Shown piece after piece: positions 54,988 to 63,929 of a stretch of 64,000 bases of DNA. The stretch is from Streptomyces sp. JJ38 (lineage in GTDB: Bacteria; Actinomycetota; Actinomycetes; Streptomycetales; Streptomycetaceae). The notes under the pieces were generated by a model. That model was not told where the DNA came from. It did no database searches and was given only the letters and a program-made list of their open reading frames with translations. Location of the stretch: contig NZ_JABLSI010000009.1 in NCBI RefSeq assembly GCF_019303475.1, positions 47,978-111,977 of the forward strand. The letters are read 5' to 3'. Within the stretch, counting starts at the first letter, position 1, and every line of letters starts with the position of its first letter. A program made the translations under genes and the position numbers.

Positions 54988-55374
54988 TCAGTCGCCCTGC
55001 ACGTACTGGAAGACGAAGCCGAACACTCCGCCAGCGAGCACCGCGAGGCCGATCAGGAACAGCCACAGCCCGAACACGACCCCCAGCCCCAGCAGCGCCA
55101 GGCCCATGGCGGTGACGACCGGCGCCGTGCTGTGCGCGGGGAAGAAGCCCAGCGGGCCGGCCCGCTCGGCGATCTCGCCGTCGCCGCGGTCCTCGGGGCG
55201 CGGCCCCCGCCGCAGGTACTGGACCCACAGGAAGAGCGCGACGAGAGCGGCCATCAGAGCGCAGACGACCAGGACCGCCCCGCCGGCGGGATCGTCCCCG
55301 AAGGCCAGATAGGGGACGGACACGGCCGCGAAGAACCCCGTCACCCCGGTGAAGTACAGCGCCTCGGCCTTCAT
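54988..55374 (-). CDS. ctaF: Cytochrome c oxidase subunit 4, CtaF type
   Basis: A 128-aa actinobacterial accessory subunit of aa3 oxidase. It has four hydrophobic segments: [58 protein letters not shown] and [14 protein letters not shown]. The N-terminal MKAEA start and the central soluble loop ([22 protein letters not shown]) match CtaF. Its ATG overlaps the ctaD stop (ATGA), so the two are one unit. It normally sits with ctaC-ctaD; here ctaC and ctaE are absent. Confidence 0.9.
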   Translation of the reverse strand: MKAEALYFTGVTGFFAAVSVPYLAFGDDPAGGAVLVVCALMAALVALFLWVQYLRRGPRPEDRGDGEIAERAGPLGFFPAHSTAPVVTAMGLALLGLGVVFGLWLFLIGLAVLAGGVFGFVFQYVQGD

Positions 55375-57080
55375 GCGCGCCCCAGCTCACGGGCCCGCTC
55401 CTGCTCGTACAGGGTGATCTGGGGATGGTGCAGGGTGAAGGCCGGGTCGTTGGAGCGGATGCGGGGCAGCGAGACGAAGTTGTGCCGCGGTGGCGGACAG
55501 GACGTCGCCCACTCCAGCGATCTGCCGAAACCCCACGGGTCGTTCTCCCGCACCCGGGTCCCGTACTGGCTGGTGTGCCACACGTTGTAGAGGAACACCA
55601 GCGTGGAGACGCCCAGCAGGAACGCGCCCGTCGTCGAGACGGCGTTGAGAGCCGTGAACCCGTCGGCCTCCAGGTAGTCCGCGTACCGCCGCGGCATTCC
55701 GCCCTCGCCCAGCCAGTGCTGGACGAGGAAGGTGACCTGGAAACCGACGAGCGTGAGCCAGAAGTGCACCTTGCCGATCCGCTCGTCGAGCATCCGGCCG
55801 GTGAACTTCGGCCACCAGAAATAGAAGCCCCCGAACATCGCGAACACCACCGTGCCGAAGAGCACGTAGTGCAGATGGGCGACGACGAAGTAGCTGTCCG
55901 TCAGATGGAAGTCCAACGGGGGCGAGGCCACCAGCACCCCCGTCAGACCGCCCAGGAGGAAGGTGATGAGAAAGCCCACGGCCCAGAGCATCGGCGTCTC
56001 GAAGCTGAGCGAGCCGCGCCACATCGTGCCGATCCAGTTGAAGAACTTCACCCCCGTCGGAACGGCGATGAGGAACGACATCAGCGAGAAGAAGGGCAGC
56101 AGCACCGCACCCGTGGCGAACATGTGATGGGCCCACACCACGGCCGAGAGCATGGTGATCGTGATGGTCGCGCCCACGAGGCCGAGATAGCCGAAGACGG
56201 GCTTGCGGCTGAAGACGGGGATGATCTCGGTGATGATGCCGAAGAACGGCAGCGCCACGATGTAGACCTCGGGGTGGCCGAAGAACCAGAACAGGTGCTG
56301 CCACAGGATCGCCCCGCCGTTGGCCGGATCGAAGATGTGCGATCCGAACGTGCGGTCCGAGGCGAGCGCGAGCAGAGCCGCCGTGAGCACCGGGAACGCC
56401 AGCAGCGCCAGGATCGAGGTGAAGAGCACGTTCCAGGTGAACAGCGGCATCCGGAACATGGTCATGCCCGGCGCCCTCAGGCAGATGATCGTCGTGATGA
56501 AGTTGACCGAGCCGAGGATCGTGCTCGTCCCCGCCACCACCAGGCCCATCGTCCACAGGTCCGCGCCAACCCCGGGGGAGAAGGCCGCGCCGTTCAGCGG
56601 AGCGTAGGCGAACCAGCCGAACGAGGCCGCCCCGCCCGGGGTGAGGAAGCCGGAGACGACCATGAGCCCCCCGAAGAGGAACACCCAGTACGTGAAGGCG
56701 TTGAGCCGGGGGAAGGCCACGTCGGGCGCACCGATCTGAAGCGGCATCACGGCGTTGGCGAAGCCGGCGAACATCGGGGTCGCGAACAGCAGCATCATGA
56801 TCGTGCCGTGGATCGTGACCCACTGGTTGTACTGGTCGGGGGTGGCGAACTGCAGTCCGGGCGCCGCCAGCTCCGTCCGCATGAGCAGAGCGAGGAGACC
56901 GCCCACCAGGAAGAAGCCGAACGCGGTCACCATGTACAGGTTGCCGATGACCTTGTGATCCGTGGTCCGCAGCCATCCGACCACCAGGGGGCCGATCCGC
57001 CGCGGCCGCTCGCCCCCGCCGTCCGCCGCGGGGCTCCCGGGCCCCGGGCCCACGGGGGCCGCTCGATTCTGCTGGGCCAT
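55371..57080 (-). CDS. ctaD: Cytochrome c oxidase subunit I
   Basis: A 569-aa heme-copper oxidase catalytic subunit with 12 helices. The heme a histidine is in TIHGTIMM. The CuB centre is in [11 protein letters not shown] (with the cross-linked Tyr) and VWAHHMF. The heme a3/a histidines are in [11 protein letters not shown]. The K-channel Lys is in PTGVKFFNW, and the D-channel entry in [11 protein letters not shown]. All ligands for a proton-pumping aa3 oxidase are intact. ATG 57080 has GAGGAG. It is a paralogue of the main ctaCDF set, paired here with ctaF. Confidence 0.95.
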   Translation of the reverse strand: MAQQNRAAPVGPGPGSPAADGGGERPRRIGPLVVGWLRTTDHKVIGNLYMVTAFGFFLVGGLLALLMRTELAAPGLQFATPDQYNQWVTIHGTIMMLLFATPMFAGFANAVMPLQIGAPDVAFPRLNAFTYWVFLFGGLMVVSGFLTPGGAASFGWFAYAPLNGAAFSPGVGADLWTMGLVVAGTSTILGSVNFITTIICLRAPGMTMFRMPLFTWNVLFTSILALLAFPVLTAALLALASDRTFGSHIFDPANGGAILWQHLFWFFGHPEVYIVALPFFGIITEIIPVFSRKPVFGYLGLVGATITITMLSAVVWAHHMFATGAVLLPFFSLMSFLIAVPTGVKFFNWIGTMWRGSLSFETPMLWAVGFLITFLLGGLTGVLVASPPLDFHLTDSYFVVAHLHYVLFGTVVFAMFGGFYFWWPKFTGRMLDERIGKVHFWLTLVGFQVTFLVQHWLGEGGMPRRYADYLEADGFTALNAVSTTGAFLLGVSTLVFLYNVWHTSQYGTRVRENDPWGFGRSLEWATSCPPPRHNFVSLPRIRSNDPAFTLHHPQITLYEQERARELGRA

Positions 57081-57378
57081 CACCACACTCCTCGCAGCGC
57101 CCACCGGGTCGCGACCGGCCGGGCGGTGCGGGGCTCACCGGCCCGGCGCTGGTTCAAACCCTCGTCCACCCGAGGCCGCGGAACCCGCTTCGACACACCG
57201 GGCGAGACGGCGTCCGCAACCGTGTTCGCACCGGCGCGGGTGGGGCACGGCGCGGACCGGGACCTCGCCCGCGCCCGTTCACCCGCCGCCATCGGTAACG
57301 CGAAGTCCACCCGCCGGAAGCCGGGGGCGAGGCCGGGACGGACCGACGAGACGGGCCGAGAAGGGCCGGAGAAGGGGA

Positions 57379-57874
57379 ATACCTCTCGTCAAGTCCGCCG
57401 CTGGCGTGGCCCCCGGGCGGACGCTGCCCCTCTTCGCAGCCCGGCACCTCACCGACTGGTGGCGCGCTGGCGGCGGCACCCGGGGCGGCGGCTCACGCGG
57501 ACAGGTCCTCCGGCGGCCCGACACCTGCACCGACACCTTCCAGCCCGCCGTCGGCCGGGCCGCCGTGGAGGTGCTGGAAGCGGCCGGATTTCATGTCAAG
57601 GTCCCCACCCGGCCCGGGTGCTGCGGGCTCACCTGGATCTCCACCCGGCAACTCGGCATTGCCCGGCGCGTCCTGCGCCACCCCGTGGCGACGCTGCGCG
57701 AGGACTTCCGCAGCGGTATCCACCGTCGTCGGGCTCGGACCCGGTTCCACCGCCGTCTTCCGCTCGGACGCTCCCGACCTCCTGGCCGGGGACGCGGACG
57801 TCCGGAGACTGCGGGAGCGCACGACGGCCTTCGCCGAACTCCGCGGTCAGCGGGCCCCCGACTGGCAGCCCCCG
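57379..57874 (+). pseudogene. Frameshifted 3' remnant of a FAD-linked oxidase/Fe-S (CCG-domain) gene
   Basis: Frame A (57379-57717) encodes SAAGVAPGRTLPLFA, PDTCTDTFQPAVGRAAVEVL and PGCCGLTWIST, the cysteine-rich CCG domain that ends D-lactate-dehydrogenase-like and GlpC-like oxidoreductases. Near 57715 the reading shifts by one base into frame B (57716-57874), STVVGLGPGSTAVFRSDAPDLL and RLRERTTAFAEL. The second conserved motif, normally EPSC, reads GPGS, so its Cys is lost. No FAD domain is found upstream. The 959-nt gap around it holds no other gene. Confidence 0.7.
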
Positions 57875-58039
57875 CCGTCCTCGCCGCCGGACCGCGCGCC
57901 GACCCGGCCCCGCGCGCCGACCGCCCCCAGCCGCCCTCGCCGCGGTCACGGCGGTGACGGCCGTCGGAGCCACGGCCACGGCCCGGTGGCTCAGGCACCA
58001 CGGACGGCGGTGACCGGGCCCCGGCCCCCAACGACTCGG

Positions 58040-59092
58040 CTAACTCCGCAGTTCCAGCACCGTCTTCACACCCCCGCCGTCGCTCTCGAAGGCCTCCGCG
58101 AACCCGCCGAGTGGCACCCGGCGGGTCACCATCCGGTCCAGCCAGGGCAGGTCCGCGGCGGCCAGGGCGCGCGCCGCCGCGGTGAAGTGGTCCCGGTTCG
58201 CGTTCACCGACCCCACCACCACGGAGTTCTCCAGGACCAGCTCCCGGTTGATGGCGCCGGCGTCCACCCGCAGCGTGCGCCCCGACGGGGACACGCCCGT
58301 CAGACACAGCACGCCGTACGCCCTCAGGCCGAGCATGGCCGCGAACGCGACCCCGGGCGAGCCCGTCGCCTCGATCACCACTTCCGGGCGCACCCGGCGC
58401 AGCACCTCCTCCGCGTCCCCGGTGTGGAACGTGCCGCCCAGCAGCCGCACCAGCTCCGGCTTGGGGCCGCGCTCCACCCGGTCCAGCACGTGCACGTCCA
58501 GGCCCCGCTGCCGGCCGATTAGGGCGGCCAGCAGCCCGATGGGTCCGGCACCGGTGACGAGGACCGAGCGCGGTTCGAACCACGCCCGCCCCCCGATCCG
58601 CTCGATCTGCTCCCAGGCCTTCGCGACGATCGTGGTGGGCTCCAACAGCGCCCCCACACGCTCGAGAGACGGATCCACCCGCACGGCGTAGCCGGTCTCC
58701 ACCGTCCACAGCGTCGCGGCGTATCCGTCCCGTTCCTTGATGCCCCGTTCGGTGTAGCGGCCGTTGCGGCACATGTCGTACTGGTCGCGGGCGCACGCCC
58801 CGCACGGCACGGGGTCGGGGCGACGCACGATCCCGGCCACCAGGTCGCCCTCGGCGAAGCCGCTCCCCGACGGTGCCCACACCACCCGCCCCAGCGACTC
58901 GTGCCCGACGACCAGCCGTTCCCGGCCCGGCGGCGCCCAGCCGTAGGACCCGGACGCGATCTCCCGGTCCGTGCCGCACACCCCGACCGCCAGGCCCTCG
59001 ACCAGCAGGTCGTCCGGGCCCGGGGACGGGTCCGGCAGGGTCTCCACCCGCAGCGAGTCCCGCCGCCGCGGTGTGACGGTCAAAGCCTGCAT
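58040..59092 (-). CDS. Zinc-dependent alcohol dehydrogenase, glucose 1-dehydrogenase-like
   Basis: A 350-aa MDR dehydrogenase. The catalytic zinc ligands are in GVCGTDREI and VVGHESLGRV. The structural-zinc loop CGACARDQYDMC keeps three cysteines with Asp in the third ligand place, as in glucose dehydrogenases. The NAD(P)-binding motif is VLVTGAGPIGLLAALIG. GRYTERGIKERDGYAA matches the glucose 1-dehydrogenase branch. It likely oxidises a sugar or polyol; the substrate is an inference. Divergent from the acyl-CoA dehydrogenase gene. Confidence 0.88.
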   Translation of the reverse strand: MQALTVTPRRRDSLRVETLPDPSPGPDDLLVEGLAVGVCGTDREIASGSYGWAPPGRERLVVGHESLGRVVWAPSGSGFAEGDLVAGIVRRPDPVPCGACARDQYDMCRNGRYTERGIKERDGYAATLWTVETGYAVRVDPSLERVGALLEPTTIVAKAWEQIERIGGRAWFEPRSVLVTGAGPIGLLAALIGRQRGLDVHVLDRVERGPKPELVRLLGGTFHTGDAEEVLRRVRPEVVIEATGSPGVAFAAMLGLRAYGVLCLTGVSPSGRTLRVDAGAINRELVLENSVVVGSVNANRDHFTAAARALAAADLPWLDRMVTRRVPLGGFAEAFESDGGGVKTVLELRS

Positions 59093-59370
59093 CGTTCTCT
59101 CCAGCGGGGCGCGGCGTCCGGACGTCGGCCCGGCGGCCGCGGACCGCGGTGTCGCCGTGCGCTGCTGACCGTTCCCGGCCAGGCGCCGTCCCTAACGCCT
59201 CCGCCCGCCGCCGATCGGGCGGAGTCCCGGCCGCCACCTCCACCGGTCTGCTCTCCGCGCGGCCGCGGCGGGCAGCATCAGCGGTACCAGACCTGCCCAA
59301 GACCCTCCGGCGACGTCCCCGGCCCCTGTCCCCCGTCGCCGCAGCGCCCGACAGCGAGGAGAGCGCCGCG

Positions 59371-60543
59371 ATGCCCGACTACGGCCCCCGGCCCGTGGAG
59401 CGCCACCTGCCCACCGAGGAAGCCCGGGACCTGCTCACCCTGGTGCGGGACCTGGCCCAGCGGGAGATCGCGCCCGTCGCCGCGGACGAGGAGGCCACCG
59501 GCCGCTTCCCGCGGGATACCTTCGCCCTCCTCTCGCGTTCCGGCCTGCTCGGGCTGCCCTACCCCGGCGCGTACGGCGGAGGCGACCAGCCCTACGAGGT
59601 CTACCTCCAGGTCCTCGAGGAGCTGGCCGCCGCCCGGCTCACCGTCGGCCTGGGCGTCAGCGTGCACAGCCTGTCCTGCCACGCGCTCGCCGCGTACGGC
59701 ACCGACGAGCAGCGCGGCACCCACCTGCCCGACATGCTCGGCGGCGGGCTCCTGGGGGCCTACTGCCTCTCCGAGCCCTCCGCCGGCTCCGACGCCGCCG
59801 CCCTGCGCACCCGCGCCGTCCGAGCCGGGGACGCCTGGGTCCTCGAGGGCACGAAGGCCTGGATCACCCACGGCGGCATCGCCGACTTCTACACCGTGTT
59901 CGCCCGGACCGGAGATGCGGGCCCGCGCGGCATCACCGCGTTCCTCGTGCCCGGCGACGCACCCGGGCTCGGCGCCGCCGCGCCCGAACGCAAGATGGGC
60001 ATGAAGGGCTCGCCCACCGCCCAGGTCCACCTGGACGGCGTCCGGGTACCCGACACCCGGCGCCTCGGCGCGGAGGGACAGGGCTTCGCCATCGCGCTGG
60101 ACGCCCTCGACGCCGGCCGGCTGGGCATCGCGGCCTGCGCCGTCGGTCTGGCCCAGGCAGCCCTGGACGCGGCCCTCGGCTACGCCCTGGAGCGACGGCA
60201 GTTCGGCCGTCCCGTCGCCGACTTCCAGGGAGTGCGCTTCCTCATCGCCGACATGGCCACCCGGATCGAGGCCGGCCGCGCCCTGTACCTCGCCGCGGCG
60301 CGCCGTCGCGACGAGGGCGCGTCCTTCACCCGGCAGGCGGCCATGGCCAAACTGAGCTGCACCGACACGGCCATGCAGGTGACGACGGACGCCGTCCAGG
60401 TACTCGGGGGCTACGGCTACACCGCCGACTTCCCCGTCGAGCGCTATCTGCGGGAGGCGAAGATGCTTCAGATCGTCGAAGGCACCAACCAGATCCAGCG
60501 CATCGTGATCGCCCGTCAACTCCTCGGCCCCGAGAGCCGCTGA
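59371..60543 (+). CDS. Acyl-CoA dehydrogenase
   Basis: A 390-aa FAD enzyme of fatty-acid or branched-chain acyl-CoA oxidation. The FAD/substrate segments are YCLSEPSAGSDAAALRTRA and WITHGGIADFYTVF. The C-terminal motif IVEGTNQIQRIVIARQLLG holds the usual catalytic Glu of short-chain enzymes. GGYGYTADFPVERYLREAKM is the common late motif. GAGGAGAG precedes ATG 59371. Chain-length preference cannot be read. A part in lysine catabolism (glutaryl-CoA step) is not supported by specific residues. Confidence 0.92.
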   Translation: MPDYGPRPVERHLPTEEARDLLTLVRDLAQREIAPVAADEEATGRFPRDTFALLSRSGLLGLPYPGAYGGGDQPYEVYLQVLEELAAARLTVGLGVSVHSLSCHALAAYGTDEQRGTHLPDMLGGGLLGAYCLSEPSAGSDAAALRTRAVRAGDAWVLEGTKAWITHGGIADFYTVFARTGDAGPRGITAFLVPGDAPGLGAAAPERKMGMKGSPTAQVHLDGVRVPDTRRLGAEGQGFAIALDALDAGRLGIAACAVGLAQAALDAALGYALERRQFGRPVADFQGVRFLIADMATRIEAGRALYLAAARRRDEGASFTRQAAMAKLSCTDTAMQVTTDAVQVLGGYGYTADFPVERYLREAKMLQIVEGTNQIQRIVIARQLLGPESR

Positions 60544-60587
60544 CGGCCCGTGGGACGGCGCCGAAGACGCCTCCCGGTGCGCTGTCG

Positions 60588-60989
60588 CTAGCCGCGCCGG
60601 GCGGACGCCGGGCGCAGCGGCCGGGAGCTCGGACCGCCCGCGTGCGAGAAGGGCTGGGTCCGCCAGTCCAGACCGGCCGGAAGCGTCAGCAGCGCCGCGG
60701 CGTCCTGCTCCTGCGGCTCGCCGTCGCCCACGGCACCGGCCGAGGCGGCGGGCAGCCCGGAGCCCTCGCACACCGTCAGGCCGAACGGATTCCACGGCGA
60801 GGCGCACAGGGCGTGCTCGGGCAGCTCCTCCTCACCGGCCAGCAGCGCGATGGGCTGTGCGCACCGCGGGCACCGCACGCGGTAGATCTCCCACGCGTCG
60901 AGATGTTCGTCGGACTCCACAGTGTCCTCGGCGCTTTCGGCGTCCCGCATGGCCGGGACGTCGGAGCGAAGGGACTGCGTGTTGCGCAT
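60588..60989 (-). CDS. Small protein with a zinc-ribbon-like centre, unknown function
   Basis: A 133-aa protein. An acidic N-terminus (AESAEDTVESDEHLDAWE) precedes YRVRCPRCAQPIALLAG, a C-x2-C knuckle; two more Cys follow (ALCASPW and TVCEGSG) that could complete a zinc site. The C-terminal half is Pro/Ala-rich. No family recognised. The ATG at 60989 has a GGGGG-type site. It is convergent with the acyl-CoA dehydrogenase gene and divergent from the lrp gene. Confidence 0.75.
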   Translation of the reverse strand: MRNTQSLRSDVPAMRDAESAEDTVESDEHLDAWEIYRVRCPRCAQPIALLAGEEELPEHALCASPWNPFGLTVCEGSGLPAASAGAVGDGEPQEQDAAALLTLPAGLDWRTQPFSHAGGPSSRPLRPASARRG

Positions 60990-61203
60990 CTCTTATCCCC
61001 CTTGGAATGGGCCGGCCGGACGTCTCAGCACCAACTGGTCCCGGCCACAGCAAGCATTTCCCGTCCCAACCCGCGAATATGCGCCGCCACTCCCGGGAGC
61101 GAAGGAGCACGGCTGTGGGCTTCATCACATCTCGGTGGTGATTCGCGCCCCTTGGGCGCCCTCACTGTGCCGGGAGGCGCCCGGCACAGTAGGTTGATGT
61201 GCT

Positions 61204-61644
61204 GTGGAGGAGCTGGACCGGCACATCGTGCAGTTGCTCGTCAGGGACGGGCGGATGAGCTACACCGACCTGGGCAAGGCCACGGGCCTGTCCACCTCGG
61301 CCGTGCACCAGCGTGTGCGCCGACTGGAGCAGCGGGGGGTGATCCGGGGCTACGCGGCCATCGTGGACGCCGAGGCCGTCGGCCTGTCCATGACGGCCTT
61401 CATCTCGGTCGCCCCCTTCGACCCGAGCGCGCCCGACGACATCGCCGACCGGCTCGCGGACGTGCCGGAGATCGAGGCCTGTCACAGCGTCGCCGGAGAC
61501 GAGAACTACATCCTCAAGGTGCGCGTCGCCACCCCGATCGAGCTGGAACACCTGCTGGCCCGCATCCGCAGCCTCGCCGGTGTCTCCACCCGCACCACGG
61601 TCGTCCTCTCCACCCCCTACGAGGCCCGCCCCCCGCGGCTGTGA
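61204..61644 (+). CDS. Lrp/AsnC family transcriptional regulator (second copy)
   Basis: A 146-aa regulator. The N-terminal helix-turn-helix (LDRHIVQLLVRDGRMSYTDLGKATGLSTSAVHQRVRRLEQRG) and the RAM domain (SVAGDENYILKVRVATPIELEHLLARIR) are complete. It differs from the copy at 33879 in the recognition helix. TAGGTT (61190-61195) ends 8 nt before the GTG, so the transcript may be leaderless. It lies 88 nt before the amidohydrolase gene, its possible target. Confidence 0.92.
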   Translation: MEELDRHIVQLLVRDGRMSYTDLGKATGLSTSAVHQRVRRLEQRGVIRGYAAIVDAEAVGLSMTAFISVAPFDPSAPDDIADRLADVPEIEACHSVAGDENYILKVRVATPIELEHLLARIRSLAGVSTRTTVVLSTPYEARPPRL

Positions 61645-61732
61645 CCCCGGTCCCGCCGCCCGCCGCGGCGGGACCCCGCGCACCGGGACCCCACGCACCG
61701 GCGGGCCGGACGCGAGCGGGACACTGGGAGCC

Positions 61733-63373
61733 ATGAGCGAGCGCACGACCCCAGGCGAGAAGCCCCGCACCGTCCTCCTGCGCGGCGGGGAGGTGTACAG
61801 CCCCGCCGACCCCTTCGCGACCGCGATGGTCACCGAGGGGGACCGGGTGGCCTGGATCGGCTCCGAGGGGGCCGCGGACTCCTTCGCCGACGGCGTCGAC
61901 GAGGTCGTCCAGCTCGCTGGAGCCCTCGTCACCCCCGCGTTCACCGACGCACACGTCCACGCCACGGCCACCGGGCTCGCGCTCACCGGACTCGACCTGG
62001 GCTCCAGCACGGGCCTGGCCGACGCCCTGGACCGCGTCCGCGCCCACGCCGCCGCCCGCCCCGGCGACCGCGTCCTCCTCGGCCACGGCTGGGACGCCAC
62101 CGCCTGGCCCGAGGGGCGTTGGCCCTCCCGCGCCGAGCTCGACGCGGCCACCGGCGGACGCCCCCTCTACCTCAGCCGCGTCGACGTGCACTCCGCGCTC
62201 GTCACCACGGCACTGCTCGACGCCGTCCCCGGCCTGCGGGACCTCCCCGGCTTCGCCGCCGACGGCCCCCTGACCGCCGAGGCCCACCACGCCGTGCGCG
62301 CCGCCGCTCTGGACGCGCTCACCCCCGGCCAGCGCGCCGAGGCCCAGCGCAGCACCCTGCGCCGCGCCGCGGAGCTGGGCATCGGCTCCCTCCACGAGTG
62401 CGCTGGTCCCGAGATCTCCGGCACGGACGACTTCACCGGCCTGCTCGCCCTCGCCGCCGAGGCACCGGGACCGCGCGTCTTCGGCTACTGGGCCGAGCGC
62501 GTCACCGGGCCAAAGGACGCCGAGCGGATCCGGGAGCTGGGCGCCCACGGCGCGGCCGGTGACCTGTTCGCCGACGGCGCCCTCGGCTCCCACACCGCGC
62601 ACCTGCACGCCCCCTACGCCGACGCGCCCCACACCGGCAGGTCCTACCTGGACGCCGACGCCGTCGCCGCCCACGTGTCCGCCTGCACCGAGGCGGGCCT
62701 CCAGGCCGGGTTCCACGCCATCGGTGACGCCGCCGTCACCGCCGTCGTCGACGGGGTCCGCACGGCCGCCCGGCGACTGGGCACCGCCCGGATCAGAGCC
62801 CTGCGCCACCGCGTCGAACACGCCGAGATGCTCACCCCCGAGCACATCGCGGCCTTCGCCGAGCTGGGCCTCATCGCCTCCGTCCAGCCCGGGTTCGACG
62901 CCGCCTGGGGCGGACCGAAGGGCATGTACGCCCAGCGGCTGGGCGTGGAGCGGGCCCGCACCCTCAACCCCTTCGCCGCGCTGCTGCGCGCCGGCGTCCC
63001 GCTGGCCTTCGGCTCCGACAGCCCGGTGACCCCCCTGGGGCCCTGGGCGGCCGTCCGGGCCGCCGCGTTCCACCACACCGAGGCCCACCGCATCACCGCC
63101 CGCGGCGCGTTCACCGCCCACACCCGCGGTGGCTGGCGGGCCCTCGGCCGCGACGACGCGGGCGTCCTGGTGCCCGGAGCCCCCGCCGACTACGCCGTGT
63201 GGCAGGCCGGCGAACTGCTCGTCCAGGCCCCCGACACCCGGGTGGCCAACTGGTCCACCGACCCCCGCTCGGGCACCCCGGGCCTGCCTGATCTGACACC
63301 GGGCCGTCAACTTCCGCTGTGCCTGCGGACGGTGGTGGCGGGACGCACGGTCCACGCGCGGCCGAACGAGTGA
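61733..63373 (+). CDS. YtcJ-like amidohydrolase (Amidohydro_3)
   Basis: A 546-aa metal-dependent hydrolase. The N-terminal metal motif is TPAFTDAHVHATATGLAL. The barrel continues with GHGWDATAWPEGRWP, HAIGDAAV, RHRVEHAEML and a late FGSDSPVTPLGPW, the second metal ligand. These are the YtcJ/NfdA branch of the superfamily, which act on N-acyl or formamide-type substrates. Function is uncertain. GACACT ends 7 nt before the ATG at 61733, with GGGAG at close range. Confidence 0.9.
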   Translation: MSERTTPGEKPRTVLLRGGEVYSPADPFATAMVTEGDRVAWIGSEGAADSFADGVDEVVQLAGALVTPAFTDAHVHATATGLALTGLDLGSSTGLADALDRVRAHAAARPGDRVLLGHGWDATAWPEGRWPSRAELDAATGGRPLYLSRVDVHSALVTTALLDAVPGLRDLPGFAADGPLTAEAHHAVRAAALDALTPGQRAEAQRSTLRRAAELGIGSLHECAGPEISGTDDFTGLLALAAEAPGPRVFGYWAERVTGPKDAERIRELGAHGAAGDLFADGALGSHTAHLHAPYADAPHTGRSYLDADAVAAHVSACTEAGLQAGFHAIGDAAVTAVVDGVRTAARRLGTARIRALRHRVEHAEMLTPEHIAAFAELGLIASVQPGFDAAWGGPKGMYAQRLGVERARTLNPFAALLRAGVPLAFGSDSPVTPLGPWAAVRAAAFHHTEAHRITARGAFTAHTRGGWRALGRDDAGVLVPGAPADYAVWQAGELLVQAPDTRVANWSTDPRSGTPGLPDLTPGRQLPLCLRTVVAGRTVHARPNE

Positions 63374-63493
63374 TCCGCGGGCGTGGCCGTGCCGCCGGAG
63401 CCGGGCGGCGCACGGTCCCGCCCTCCCCCCAATCCCCGGCGTCCCCCCGGTCCTTCGGCGTCCGGTGGGGGAGAGACACAGGTCAAACGACTG

Positions 63494-63524
63494 TTGACAA
63501 GCGGCCGTCGAAGGCGGGTAGGTT
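63494..63524 (+). promoter_or_regulatory. Candidate promoter of the RNA before ppm1
   Basis: TTGACA (63494-63499) and TAGGTT (63519-63524) are 19 nt apart (18 if GTAGGT is used), close to the vegetative consensus. GTCAA (63482-63486) and TTGAC (63494-63498) form an inverted repeat over the -35. Transcription would begin near 63531. Confidence 0.6.
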
Positions 63525-63530
63525 CGGCGG

Positions 63531-63828
63531 AGTCCACCACAGGACGTCCGGTCGGGGGTTCCCCCACCTAGTTGCCTGGAGCCGCTGGGCCATGGGGTGG
63601 TGCGTCGCACCGGCACACCACCACTGGGAACCAGGTTCAGCGCCCGCGACACGGGGGCGGAAGGTTTCGTCTGACCGGCAGGTGTGACCCGGGTAGGGCC
63701 CGGACGCTCAGTAGACAACGGCTCCCGGCCGATCCGCAGCCAGCGGGTCCGGGGCCGGCCCGAAGGGCGCCGGGCCCGGCCCGCTGAAGTCCGTGCGCCG
63801 CGCGGGGCCGAGCCGGCCCCGCGGCACG
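63531..63828 (+). ncRNA. Structured RNA with tandem terminator-like hairpins before ppm1
   Basis: No open frame in this 300-nt stretch looks coding. CGTCCGG (63545-63551) can pair with CCGGACG (63700-63706), closing a 150-nt domain. A GTGCG-T-CGCAC hairpin (63600-63610) and GGGGG/CCCCC (63554-63565) lie inside. Two strong hairpins follow: AGCGGG-T-CCGGG with its partner (63742-63785, 11 bp, one bulge) and a 10-bp stem with an outer CGTGC/GCACG (63792-63828). A strong promoter precedes it. It may be a small RNA or an attenuated ppm1 leader. Confidence 0.5.
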
Positions 63829-63929
63829 CCGCCACGGTCCGTGGATCAGTTCACACCCCAGGGGCTCCGCCGCCGCCACCGCCGTTGTACGGTCACAGCA
63901 GACCGCCCACCTGCAGGAAGGCCGCCATC

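Noticed and set aside
59371..60543. Glutaryl-CoA dehydrogenase completing the lysine pathway.
   Set aside because: The sequence fits a general short-chain acyl-CoA dehydrogenase; no residues specific to glutaryl-CoA could be identified and it is 22 kb from davAB.
63600..63690. A cobalamin or c-di-AMP riboswitch before ppm1.
   Set aside because: CCACTGGGAA is reminiscent of a cobalamin element, but the B12 box and the other conserved blocks are absent; ydaO-type blocks are also absent.
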